Source: Bradyrhizobium sp. BR 10289 (GTDB taxonomy: Bacteria; Pseudomonadota; Alphaproteobacteria; Rhizobiales; Xanthobacteraceae). Taken from it: 64,000 bases of DNA. Under the pieces are notes generated by a model. It had not been told where the DNA came from and searched no databases. It saw nothing but the letters and a program-made list of their open reading frames with translations. The stretch covers positions 1 through 64,000 of the forward strand of contig NZ_JACOFR010000033.1 of NCBI RefSeq assembly GCF_019455385.1, written 5' to 3'. Each line of letters opens with the position of its first letter. The stretch's first letter is position 1. A program made the position numbers and the translations under genes. Below are positions 54,626 through 63,484 of the stretch, piece by piece.

Positions 54626-54847
54626 ATGACCTATCAGCCCATCGAACAGGCTATCACCGCCTGCCTCCTCGAGATGCACACCAAACTGGTCGAAGCCGAG
54701 CAAATCGCCAAAGCTGCGTGCGCTTGTGCAAAGGCGGGACGGCCCACCGAAGCGGTTCAGGTCTCAATGGATTTGGATCAACTGGTTTACGATGCCGGAC
54801 GTCTCCACGATGCGAGCTGCCTGCTGCTGAGGCTCTCTGAGAATTGA
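54626..54847 (+). CDS. Hypothetical helical protein
   Basis: A 73-residue protein (MTYQPIEQAITACLLEMHTK..., then a Cys/Ala-rich helix KAACACAKAGRPTEAVQVSMDLDQLV). It reads like a small helical-hairpin protein with no family I know. The ribosome site is weak. It stands between the XRE gene and the recombination module. Confidence 0.45.
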   Translation: MTYQPIEQAITACLLEMHTKLVEAEQIAKAACACAKAGRPTEAVQVSMDLDQLVYDAGRLHDASCLLLRLSEN

Positions 54848-54984
54848 GGCGACGGCGTTCGTCGCCCCCGCACCGGGAAAACCACCTGGCAAAACTGCGC
54901 CGCTGTCAGCCGATCATTCGCGCTTGTTCGCCACGTCTCCTTCATGGGGCGGCGGCAGCAATCGGAACGCGATTTCCTCCTACA

Positions 54985-55156
54985 ATGAGCAATCATATTG
55001 CTGCAGAAAGGACTGGCATTCGCCTGCTATTGGAGCGTTACTGAGTCGGCTAGGCGCAATCGCGTAGCCGGCATCCAACCTCGCCGACGCGGGGCTTAAG
55101 GCAGTGCGGCAAATGACGTCGCACCAAGCCTTAGTCGCAAGTGTGAGGAGATATCG
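54985..55156. repeat. Upstream segment of the recombination module, repeated at 58662
   Basis: From 54985 the sequence matches the stretch starting at 58662. In a 34-bp block, 55011-55044 and 58687-58720 agree at 31 positions (GACTGGCATT...ATTGGAGCGTTACTGA). The match extends into YqaJ, so the leader was duplicated with the genes. The rest of the gap from 54848 shows nothing further. Confidence 0.75.
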
Positions 55157-56020
55157 TTGCGTACCATCGAGATCGAAGACGCGGCATTGCCGCGCTCTGC
55201 CATCCTTAAATTCAATCCGAATGACCGACGCCATTTTATCGGCGGATCGGACGCCCGCACCATCATGGGAGACGATCAAGATGCGCTCATTCGTCTCTGG
55301 CGCGAGAAGCGTGGCGAAATCGAACCGGAAGACCTCTCAGACAATCTGGTCGTCCAGCTCGGAACAGTCACGGAGGTTCTCAACCGTGCCTGGTACCAGA
55401 GGTCCTCCGGGCAGACCATCAAGGACATCCAGAAGCGTGTCCGACATCCCGTGCACAAATGGATGGCAGCGACATTGGACGGGATGGTCGAGCAGACCGG
55501 CGCCGTGTTCGAAGCCAAGTTCATGCTGCCTTGGGCTTTCACCGAGGAAGCTGCCGCCGACAAACACATGGCCCAATTGCAGCACAACATGTGGGTTACG
55601 GCCGCCCGCAACGCGGTTCTCTCGATCATCACCGGCGGCGGCAGATGGGTCGAGATCGAGATCCACGCCGACCCGCTCTATCAACACCTGCTCCTTACCG
55701 CAGAAAAGAAGTTCTGGCGCTGCGTCCAAAGCGGTGAGCCGCCTGCCCTTTTCAACATCGAGACACCGCGCCCCCGACTGGAAGCAGTCAAAGTGGTCGA
55801 TATGTCCGCGTCCAACCGATGGGCGGACCTAGCGGCCACCTACCTCCGCACCCGGGACGCCCATGCCGAGCATGAGACCGCCAAGGCCGACCTGAAACAG
55901 CTCATGCCCGAGGATGCCAAGGAGGCGACCGGCCACAGGCTCAAGGCTAAGCGCTCCAAGTCCGGCGCGATCAGCTTCGAAGTCCAACCGGTGGAGGATT
56001 CCTGTGCATCGGTCCAGTGA
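55157..56020 (+). CDS. YqaJ/lambda-exonuclease family viral recombinase nuclease
   Basis: A 287-residue protein starting at TTG 55157, with GAGGAGATATC upstream; no ATG precedes the conserved region. FIGGSDARTIMG, then AATLDGMVEQTGAVFEAKFML and QLQHNMWVTAARNAVLSIITGGG, give the Asp and Glu-x-Lys residues of YqaJ 5'-3' exonucleases. These resect DNA ends for single-strand annealing. The partner annealing protein (ERF) follows with a 17-bp overlap. Confidence 0.88.
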   Translation: MRTIEIEDAALPRSAILKFNPNDRRHFIGGSDARTIMGDDQDALIRLWREKRGEIEPEDLSDNLVVQLGTVTEVLNRAWYQRSSGQTIKDIQKRVRHPVHKWMAATLDGMVEQTGAVFEAKFMLPWAFTEEAAADKHMAQLQHNMWVTAARNAVLSIITGGGRWVEIEIHADPLYQHLLLTAEKKFWRCVQSGEPPALFNIETPRPRLEAVKVVDMSASNRWADLAATYLRTRDAHAEHETAKADLKQLMPEDAKEATGHRLKAKRSKSGAISFEVQPVEDSCASVQ

Positions 56021-57167
56021 ACACATTGGGGCCATCGCAGCCGCCTTGGCCCGGGCCCAGGCTGAGCTGATGAACCCGGAAAAGACCCTGACGGCCATCA
56101 TCCGGTCGCCCTTTCCGCGTGAGAACGACCGGACCTTCCGCTACGCCTCCCTGGCTGCGGGCCTGGACATCGTCCGTAAGACCCTCAGCCAACAGGAAAT
56201 CGCCACCATCCAAACCACCCGGACCGAGCAGATCACGGGCCAAATCCATCTCACGACCCTGCTCGCGCACGCCTCCGGGGAATGGATTTCCTCCGACCTG
56301 CCGGTCTGCGCCGGCAAAGAAATCGAGGCGCCGCATCGGATGGGCGCGGCGCTGACCTACGCCCGCCGCTATGCCCTGTTTGCGCTGGTTGGAATTGCCG
56401 GCGAGGACGATCTGGACGCCCCTGACTTCGCGACAGGACCGTCGGCGGCCACGGCGCCTCAGAGCACGCCAGGAAGCCAAGGCAGGCCCAAAGGCGTGCT
56501 GAACCGGTGCCCGGTTCTGCCGCCCGAACGCTCGGCCGAGCTGCTGGACCGTCTCCTGGTCGAGCTTGCGCACCAGCAGGGCGCCGAAGCGCTGTTGGCC
56601 TGGGCCAAGGCCAGCCTGCCGCTCAAAAACACCCTTCTAGAGGCGGACGCCCGCATTCTGGAGGATTCCTATTTGAACAGCCTGCAGGAAACAGTCCTTG
56701 TAGAACGCGATACGGAGAGCCAAGACCCCTTACCAGAGCCCGCTGAACCGCCGCCAGCAACCACACCCGCCCCGGCTCATCCAGCGGCCTCTCCCTCATT
56801 CCCAGAGCACGTCAGTCTCGCCTTTCCGAAAGAGCCTCCGCGCAGGCGGAGCAAGGAGCACCTCGCCTTCATTCGAGGCCAAGGGTGCCTGGTCTGCCAA
56901 AAGACCCCCGCTGACGCGCATCATCTGAAATTCGCTCAACCCCGGACTTTGGGCCGCAAGGTCAGCGACGAGTTCACGGTGCCACTCTGCCGGTCCCACC
57001 ATCAATCCCTTCACCGGCACGGCAACGAGCGGGCTTGGTGGACGAACTTGCAGATCGATCCCGTGCCGATCGCACGGGAGCTTTGGGCGGCGAGCCCGGT
57101 CCAAATCGTGGAAGGCGCAAACCTTGCCGCTGCACGGCAGTCGCATTCGGGGATACAACCTCAATGA
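56004..57167 (+). CDS. ERF-family annealing protein fused to an HNH-like zinc domain
   Basis: A 387-residue protein. The GTG at 56004 with GGAGGAT upstream is chosen because the duplicated copy has an ATG in exactly this place (59668). Residues 5-140 form the ERF single-strand annealing domain (NPEKTLTAIIRSPFPRENDRTFRYASLAAGLDIVRKTLSQQ, RMGAALTYARRYALFALVGIAGEDD). A Pro-rich linker leads to a C-terminal domain with GCLVCQKTPADAHHLKFAQPRTLG and VPLCRSHHQSLH, the Cys/His layout of an HNH (DUF968-like) nuclease. The fusion suggests one protein for pairing and processing. It overlaps the next frame by 4 bp. Confidence 0.82.
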   Translation: MHRSSEHIGAIAAALARAQAELMNPEKTLTAIIRSPFPRENDRTFRYASLAAGLDIVRKTLSQQEIATIQTTRTEQITGQIHLTTLLAHASGEWISSDLPVCAGKEIEAPHRMGAALTYARRYALFALVGIAGEDDLDAPDFATGPSAATAPQSTPGSQGRPKGVLNRCPVLPPERSAELLDRLLVELAHQQGAEALLAWAKASLPLKNTLLEADARILEDSYLNSLQETVLVERDTESQDPLPEPAEPPPATTPAPAHPAASPSFPEHVSLAFPKEPPRRRSKEHLAFIRGQGCLVCQKTPADAHHLKFAQPRTLGRKVSDEFTVPLCRSHHQSLHRHGNERAWWTNLQIDPVPIARELWAASPVQIVEGANLAAARQSHSGIQPQ

Positions 57168-57798
57168 ACACCACCATGCAACCATCCGACCCGCAAGCGC
57201 ATCCCATCATACCGGCCCAGTATCAAGCGCTCTGTCCTCCACCCCAGCTTCTGCCCGGGGAGAGCATCGATCAATATCACGCGCTGCCAGCTGCAATCTT
57301 CCGCGACACCGATCCGCAGTCAGCGATCGAGTGGTTGCTGGTGATCGACATTGCCGAACTATCTTGGGAGATGCGGCGCTACCGCGTCCTGCGCCACAGC
57401 TGCTCAACACCTACCGCCACAAAGCGATCGAGATGACACTTCGTCGCATCGATGTTGCCGGTTTCTCTCCACACCTGCAAGACATCGCCGAGCAACACAC
57501 CAGCCAGAACGCTCTGGATTGGCAGCTCGACCCATCGGCTGCGATCGAAATCGAAGCTTGGCTACAGACCCACGGTTTTGATGAGCACGCGGTCAACATG
57601 GAAGTTTATGTTCAAGCCCGTGAGATGCTCAGCCTGTTTGAAGCATTGCTCAACGGAGCAAAATTGCGGCGCATCGTCCTGTTCAAAGAGCTTACAAGCA
57701 TGCGGAGAGCGCGGTCAGATCGCATCGCTCTCACAATTGCCCCGAGCCCGCTGGCGCGCCACCCAATTGCCAAGTCCGGAATTAGTGCAGCAACATGA
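57164..57798 (+). pseudogene. Rhizobial hypothetical protein gene split by a frameshift
   Basis: The first part (MNTTMQPSDPQAHP... to ELSWEMRRYRVLRH) and the second (QLLNTYRHKAIEMTLRRIDVAGF... to the stop at 57798) read as one protein if a base is restored near 57396-57400. I recall intact proteins of this build (CPPPQLLPGE..., SAIEWL..., RYRVLR) in Bradyrhizobium elements, of unknown function. The intact product would be about 211 residues. The start overlaps the ERF stop by 4 bp. Confidence 0.7.
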
Positions 57799-57882
57799 AA
57801 TTGACAGCGCTCAACAATCCTCCACAGAGATCTTGTTCTACCAGCACTAGATTTCAGCCCGAGCAGTGCATCGCGACAAGCC

Positions 57883-58413
57883 TTATTTGCGCTCGCGCCC
57901 CAGGCATCGAGACCAATCGGTTAGGAGTGGTGCAATGAAAGCCTCGAGATTAGAACCGTCGAACAGGTAACCTGCAACACCGGCCGCTCGAGCTGCATCG
58001 AGATCGCTCTGCTTGTCTCCCACCATAAAGCTACAGCTCGCGTTGGCGTGAAACCGCTCAAGCAACCTCTTAATCATACCCGGCTGCGGCTTGCGGCACG
58101 TGCAAGCAACACTATATTTTGCAATCAGGCCATTGGGATGATGCGGGCAATAGTCGAACGCATCGATACGGGCACCGACGCTGGCGAGATCGCTCGCCAT
58201 CCAATCGTGTAAAGTAAGGACGTCACGTTCTTCGTAAAATCCTCGAGCGACACCCGATTGATTAGTCACGACGAACGCAAAGTAACCGGCATCATTCACG
58301 GCTCTTACGGCTTCGCGAGCTCCGGACACCCAGCGCAACGCATTTGGTTCGAAGACGTAGCCATCGTCCTCGTTGAGAACACCGTCACGATCGAAAAATA
58401 CCGCCGGGCGCAT
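57883..58413 (-). CDS. gmhB: D-glycero-D-manno-heptose-1,7-bisphosphate 7-phosphatase-like protein
   Basis: A 176-residue HAD phosphatase. Catalytic D8 and D10 are in FFDRDGVLN, followed by VVTNQSGVARG, and the zinc site C89-x-H91...C104-x-C106 lies in CPHHPNGLIAKYSVACTC, a mark of GmhB and HisB-N relatives. KPQPGM and VGDKQSDLDAARAAG complete the fold. It would supply the step between the two HldE activities. It is on the minus strand among phage-like genes, far from hldE/hldD, so it may be cargo carried by the element. Specificity between alpha and beta anomers is not predictable. Confidence 0.85.
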   Translation of the reverse strand: MRPAVFFDRDGVLNEDDGYVFEPNALRWVSGAREAVRAVNDAGYFAFVVTNQSGVARGFYEERDVLTLHDWMASDLASVGARIDAFDYCPHHPNGLIAKYSVACTCRKPQPGMIKRLLERFHANASCSFMVGDKQSDLDAARAAGVAGYLFDGSNLEAFIAPLLTDWSRCLGRERK

Positions 58414-58825
58414 TAGGTACCATGACTTAGGCCTGAGAACGCACCGACATCTTGCGTCAAGTGCGGGCTCAGTTCAACCGTCGTCGCCTTTAAGAACCAT
58501 CCTCCTCCGGCTCCTTCTGTTGCCTTGGCGCCGGTCGACCTCCTCATCTGCAAAGTGGAAAGGCTCCACTGAAGCGCGGAACTCAGTCTAAGCCTCAACT
58601 CAACGGACGGTCGCCATCAGCCTAGGTACTCCTCTACACTTCAGTGCGGGACTCAAGCGATATGAGCAAAATCTTGCTACGGAAACGACTGGCATTCCTC
58701 TGCAATTGGAGCGTTACTGATTCCAGAGGGCGCCGGAGCGCAACAGCTATCTCGCCCCAAGCTGGCGGGGGCTCGCGGCAGTGCAGCCATAAGCTGCATT
58801 CGCGAAGCGAAAACGAGAGATACCT
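58414..58825. other. Intergenic region with duplicated leader
   Basis: No gene is supported. From 58662 it repeats the leader found at 54985. The first 250 bp should contain the gmhB promoter; nothing clear was seen. Confidence 0.55.
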
Positions 58826-59567
58826 ATGACCTGCCTTCAATCGAACGGCGCGGATTCGCCCAATGAGATCATTCGGTTCAATCCGCACGATCGGCGCCAC
58901 TTCATCGGCGGCTCTGACGCCCGCATCATCATGGGAGACGACCGAGAGGCTCTCGTCCGACTGTGGCGGGAGAAACGCGGCGAGCTCGAGCCGGAGGATC
59001 TCTCTGACAATTGATCGTTCAACTCGGCACCGTGACCGAGGCGCTGAACCGCGCGTGGTATCAAAAGTCCTCGGGGCAAAGCATCAAGGACATCCAGAAG
59101 AGGGTCCGTCATCCCGTGCACAAATGGATGGCCGCGACGCTGGACGGGGTCGTCGAACAAACCGGTGCGGTCTTTGAGGCCAAGTTCATGCTGCAATAGG
59201 CTTTCATTGAGGAGGCCGCAGCCGACAAGCACATGGCGCAGCTCCAGCACAACATGTGGGTCACCACAGCGCGCAGCTCGGTTCTCTCCATCATCACCGG
59301 CGGAGGCAAAATGGGTGGAGATCAAGATCCACGCCGATCCGCTCTACCAGCATCTCCTGCTCACAGCCGAGAAAAAATTCTGGCGCTGCGTCCAGACCGG
59401 TGAGCCGTCCCTCCTGTTCAACATCGAAACGCCGCGCCAGAGGCTCGACGCCGTCAATGTCGTCGATATGTCCACCTCCAATCAGTGGGCGCAGCTCCCG
59501 GCAACGTATTTGCGCGCGCGAGAAGCGCATGGGGAGCATGAGAGCCCAAGGCTGACCTGAAGGAGGC
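58826..59567 (+). pseudogene. Degenerate second copy of the YqaJ nuclease gene
   Basis: It matches 55157-56020 closely but carries at least four lesions. A base is lost near 59012 (DLSDN then TGA), TGG has become TAG at 59197 (FMLPW to FMLQ-stop), an extra A lies near 59310, and a base is lost near 59545. Conserved blocks such as FIGGSDARIIMG and AATLDGVVEQTGAVFEAKFML remain readable in pieces. It can no longer give a working nuclease. Confidence 0.85.
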
Positions 59568-59667
59568 CATGCCAGAGGGCGCTAAAGAGCGACCGGGCAT
59601 GGGATCATGGCTAAGCGCTCGAAGTCGGGCGCGATCAGCTTCGAAGCGCAAACCGTGGAGGCCTCCT

Positions 59668-59930
59668 ATGCACCGATCCAGTGAGCGCATCGGAACGATT
59701 GCGGCCGCGCTTGCGCGAGCCCAGGCCGAGCTAGTGAACCCTGAGAAGACCCTGACCGCCGTCATCATGTCCCCCTTCCTGCGAGAGGCGGATCGGACTT
59801 TCCGCTATGCGTCCTTAGCTTCTGGTCTGGACATCGTTCGGAAGACGCTGAGTCAGCAGGAGATCGCAACCATCCCGACCACGCGGACGAGCAGGTAACC
59901 GGTCAGATTCACCTCACCACCCTGCTGGCC
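59668..59930 (+). pseudogene. Degenerate, truncated second copy of the ERF gene
   Basis: It starts at ATG 59668 (MHRSSERIGTIAAALARAQ...) and matches the first ~90 residues of the ERF gene. A lost base near 59887 ends the frame at a TAA (59896-59898). Homology continues in another frame (ATT CAC CTC ACC ACC CTG CTG) and stops at about 59930, where the IS66-type sequence begins. Confidence 0.85.
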
Positions 59931-61140
59931 ATAACCGTCCGTTGGGGGCCGCGGGATGATCGCGCGGTGCGGTGGCCCGCTCAGGCCGCAGACTGAACGG
60001 GGCTGTTTTTCCATTGCTAAGGCAGCAGCTCATTGAGCCGACCTTGCGGGGTGCTGGCGACGCCGGCGAGCACGTCGACGAGCCAGGCCTGCGGATCGAT
60101 GTCGTTGAGCTTTGCCGTCATGATCAGCGTCGCCATGATGGCGGCGCGATCAGCGCCGCGTTCCGAGCCGGCGGACAGCCAAGACTTGCGGCCGAGAGCA
60201 AAGCCGCGCAGCGCGCGCTCCGCCGCATTGTTGGTCAGGCAGATCCGCCCGTCATCGATGAAGCGAGCGAACCGGTCCCAGCGGCGCAGCATGTAATCGA
60301 TTGGCTTGGCGACGGCGGAGGAGTTTGACAGTCGAACGCGCTGCTGGCGCAGCCAAGCTTCCAGCGCTGTCAGCAATGGAGCACTTTGCTCCTTGCGTAC
60401 TCGCAGCCGCTCTTCGGCGCTTAGGCCGTTGATGCCGCGCTCAATATCGAACAAGGCGTCGATGCGCTTGACCGCCTCCAGGGCTATCGGCTAGATCGCC
60501 GCGGCATTCTTGTTGCGCCTCGCATTTGCGGCGATGTCCGCCAACTCGAAGAACTGCCGCCTGGCGTGGGCCCAACAGTGTGCAGGCGTGACCAGCCCCT
60601 GCGCGCGCGAGGCGTCATACAGCTCGTTGTAGCCGCTATAGGCATCGGCCTGGAGCATACCGGAGAAGCTTTGAAGATGCAGTGTGGGACGCTCCTGCCG
60701 GCGGTCGCGCGAGGCATAATAGAGCGCGCCCGGCGGCGCCGGTCCGCCGAATGGCCGATCGTCGCGAACGTAGGTCCAGATGCGCCCCTTAACCGTCTGG
60801 CCCTTGGCCAGGATCGGCACCGTGGTGTCATCGCCGTGCAGCCGTTCGGCGGCGAGGCTAGGGCGCTCAATCAGCCCATAGATCGGCTGCAAGGCAGCCG
60901 CGCAGGCGCCGACCTGATCGGCCAGTGTCGACAGGCTCAGATCGATGCCCTCCCGGGCGTAGCGCTCGCTCTGCCGGTTCAAGGGCTGATGCTGGCCGAA
61001 CTTCTCGAACAGGATCATGGCCAGGAGGTTCGGCCCAGCAAAGCCGCGCGGCGTCACCCGAGGGGCCAACGCACACTTGCGCTCGTCCTGATAGAACTCA
61101 TTCCAGGCGCCGGAGGGAGCTTAACTTCGTCGGGCTTCAC
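59931..61140 (-). mobile_element. IS66-family insertion sequence remnant
   Basis: The left edge is set by the abrupt end of ERF homology at about 59930, followed by ATAACCGTCCGTTGGGGGCC, which may be the terminal repeat. Only the transposase (TnpC) part is present. The TnpA and TnpB genes and a matching right end were not found, and the right limit is approximate. The element is therefore a fragment. Confidence 0.7.
60017..61069 (-). pseudogene. IS66 transposase (TnpC) remnant with an in-frame stop
   Basis: One frame from about 61069 to 60017 reads as the central and C-terminal parts of an IS66 transposase, broken by a TAG at 60491-60493. DDE residues are suggested by LHGDDTTVPIL, LQADAYSGYNELY and ICLTNNAAERALRG. 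The N-terminal region with the zinc finger is missing or unrecognisable upstream of 61069. The product cannot be a working transposase. Confidence 0.85.
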
Positions 61141-61213
61141 CCTTATCAGGATCACGACCAAATAATCAAAGATGCCGGTTGTGCCTCGATAGCAGACCCC
61201 TCAAGCGGTCAAT

Positions 61214-63484
61214 CTAGACCATGACGTGATAACTAGGATCGACGTGCCCGAAATCGTAGCCGGTATGAGCGTGATTATTCATGGTCCAGCTCACGAGTTC
61301 TCCGCTGTTATCCCTCCACAGGATATCGCTTCTACCATCCCCGTTAAAATCACCAATCGTGGCCACCTTCCAGCTAGTATCAACGTGGCCGAGATCGAAT
61401 CCACTGTACGAGTGGTTGTTCATATTCCAAGTCACGACCTCGCCTGTATTGTCGCGCCACAATAAATCGCTTTTCCCGTCCGCATCGAAATCACCAACTC
61501 CAACGATCTGCCACGCACTATCAACATGGCCAAAATCGAAGCCGGTATGTAGGTGATCATTCATTGTCCAGCTCACGACTTCGCCTGAACCATCTCTCCA
61601 CAAAATGTCGCTCTTGCCGTCACCATCGAAGTCACCAAGCCCCGATACTTGCCAGCTGGTGTCGACGTGCCCAAAATCAAACCCGCTGTACGCATGATTG
61701 TTCATGTCCCAACTGACGAGTTCGCCCGTGCTACTGCGCCACAGAATGTCGCTATTGCCGTCGCCATTAAAATCCCCCGTAGCGGGTGAAGCGATCTGCC
61801 AGGTCAAGTCAACGTGTCCGAAATCGTACCCAGTGTAACTGGTACCATTCATGTTCCAGCTGACTACATCACCTGTATTGTCTCGCCACATAATATCTTG
61901 CGTACCATTGGCGTTAAAATCGCCTGTAGCTACAAGATGCCAATTACTACTGACCGGCCCTGGTCCAACTGTTGCGCCGGTATGTGAATGATCGTTAACA
62001 GTCCAGATAACTACCGTACCGTTGTCGGCCTGCCACAGGATGTCGCTCATATGGTCGTGATTAAAATCATCGCCCATGATGCCATTTCTGAACACCAGAT
62101 CGACACCGCCGTATGTCCCATCGGCTTTATAATAGAAATGTCCGACGGGGTTATTGCTAAGCGTCAAACTATTGGTGATACTACCGTTTCCGTAGGACAG
62201 ACTTGTCCCATTTTCGAAGTATGTGAAAGTACTGAGGCTACCGTCCGTAAAATTAATTCGGTCCGCGACGGACATGTCTGTGATGGTATATGCACCTAGG
62301 CCAAAGATAGTGCTTTGAAAGGTATCTGCCCCACCGTTGCCAGTAAGGGTCCCCACGAGCGCAGGATTTACTATGATTAGATCATTTCCACTTCCGCCAA
62401 CTGCATTCTCAATATTCACTCCCGTTCCAACAGCGACATTGTTGGTATCACCGCCAACACTTGAGAAATGTTCCGGTCGCAGATCGATAGTAGCGCTTTG
62501 AGAGTATCCCGAGAAATCGAGCGTGTCCGTCCCACCTCGATCATAAACAGTGAATACAACGTGCTGCGAGGCAGATGTGATGCTGTAAGGCGATCCCGCG
62601 GTGCCATTGAAACCATAGACGGTGTTTCCGGAGAAGGTGCTCGTATTCGCGCCGTACAGTCGCTGGATGGCAGCAATGTCATGCAACATTGGTGTTTCGT
62701 CGTAGACAGAGAAGCTCCCACCGGTAAACGACTCGTCAAAATAGCTCATAAGCGTGTACATCCGAGTATCTTCTACGTACTCGGCGTTATTATCGTAGGT
62801 AATCGTCTGCCCCGGACCCGCGTTATACGCCCCGGGATGTTCAAGACCGAGGGCATGGCCGATTTCGTGAATAAACGTCATGAACTCGTAAGTTCCAGGA
62901 TCGACGTTTGTTGTGGAGGCGTAATACGTGTTCATGAACACGTCCCCCTCCCACCGATTGTTACCTGTGGAAGCCGTTGTCTTCGTCACAGGATTAAATG
63001 CAAAAGCTTCGCTGTTGTCAGTGCTCGAAGAATAGTTTCCGAATAATATGGTTGCGTTATTGGTGTTGCCGAGATCAGTAAAAGTAATATTGGCAACAGA
63101 CGACCAGAGTGATAGCGCGGCACGAGCTGCGGCCTGTTCTTGGGACGTAAATGCCGTGAAAGTGCCCACCACATCCCGACCGTTCACCGTGTAATCAGGC
63201 GCAGATGTGCGAAAGCCAAAACTAATTGTTGCCCCGGTACCTAGCGAAGACGACCAAGAGTAATTGTCGCGCGTGATTTGCTGCGCTGCTTCTGTGGTGC
63301 TCTTGTGGAGAGTCGGCGTTGCGTCTGGGGCCTCGACATGATCAACAATCATGTCGCTAGGCAAGTTGGGCGACGCGAAATCGGAACGACCACCGAAAAG
63401 GGAATCATTACTCCAAAAAATCTGACTGTCGAACTCGTGATCTTGGTCTTGATTCGACAGATTGGCGCGAGGAGTACGCAGCAT
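61214..63484 (-). CDS. Serralysin-like (M10) metalloprotease with FG-GAP/VCBS-type repeats
   Basis: A 756-residue protein. After about 70 polar residues comes a metzincin domain with FIHEIGHALGLEHP (H206, E207, H210, H216) and the Met-turn YTLMSYFDES (M246). LHDIAAIQRLYGAN is typical of serralysins. A beta-roll-like region follows (GGTDTLDFSGYSQSATIDL, GSGNDLI), then, from about 490, seven units of the form GDFNGDGNSDILWRSSTGELVSWDMN. Serralysins are secreted by type I systems through a C-terminal signal; here the C-terminus is taken by the repeats. No exporter gene is in view. The gene is visibly AT-richer than the core region, suggesting transfer. Confidence 0.88.
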   Translation of the reverse strand: MLRTPRANLSNQDQDHEFDSQIFWSNDSLFGGRSDFASPNLPSDMIVDHVEAPDATPTLHKSTTEAAQQITRDNYSWSSSLGTGATISFGFRTSAPDYTVNGRDVVGTFTAFTSQEQAAARAALSLWSSVANITFTDLGNTNNATILFGNYSSSTDNSEAFAFNPVTKTTASTGNNRWEGDVFMNTYYASTTNVDPGTYEFMTFIHEIGHALGLEHPGAYNAGPGQTITYDNNAEYVEDTRMYTLMSYFDESFTGGSFSVYDETPMLHDIAAIQRLYGANTSTFSGNTVYGFNGTAGSPYSITSASQHVVFTVYDRGGTDTLDFSGYSQSATIDLRPEHFSSVGGDTNNVAVGTGVNIENAVGGSGNDLIIVNPALVGTLTGNGGADTFQSTIFGLGAYTITDMSVADRINFTDGSLSTFTYFENGTSLSYGNGSITNSLTLSNNPVGHFYYKADGTYGGVDLVFRNGIMGDDFNHDHMSDILWQADNGTVVIWTVNDHSHTGATVGPGPVSSNWHLVATGDFNANGTQDIMWRDNTGDVVSWNMNGTSYTGYDFGHVDLTWQIASPATGDFNGDGNSDILWRSSTGELVSWDMNNHAYSGFDFGHVDTSWQVSGLGDFDGDGKSDILWRDGSGEVVSWTMNDHLHTGFDFGHVDSAWQIVGVGDFDADGKSDLLWRDNTGEVVTWNMNNHSYSGFDLGHVDTSWKVATIGDFNGDGRSDILWRDNSGELVSWTMNNHAHTGYDFGHVDPSYHVMV
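61226..62060 (-). repeat. Tandem DNA repeats coding the FG-GAP-type units
   Basis: About seven units of roughly 125-145 bp share the coding pattern GDF(N/D)-G-(S)DILWR-x-(S/T)GE(L/V)VSW(x)MN-x-YSGFDFGHVD. Near-identical stretches (for example those coding FDFGHVD) favour recombination between units, so unit number may vary between strains. Confidence 0.85.

Noticed and set aside
54517..54840. 107-codon plus-strand frame overlapping the gene at 54626
   Set aside because: Arg/His-rich and out of frame with the better-supported 73-residue gene.
54985..55044. 19-codon frame (MSNHIAAERTGIRLLLERY) in the YqaJ leader
   Set aside because: The duplicated copy has an indel that destroys the frame, so coding is not supported.
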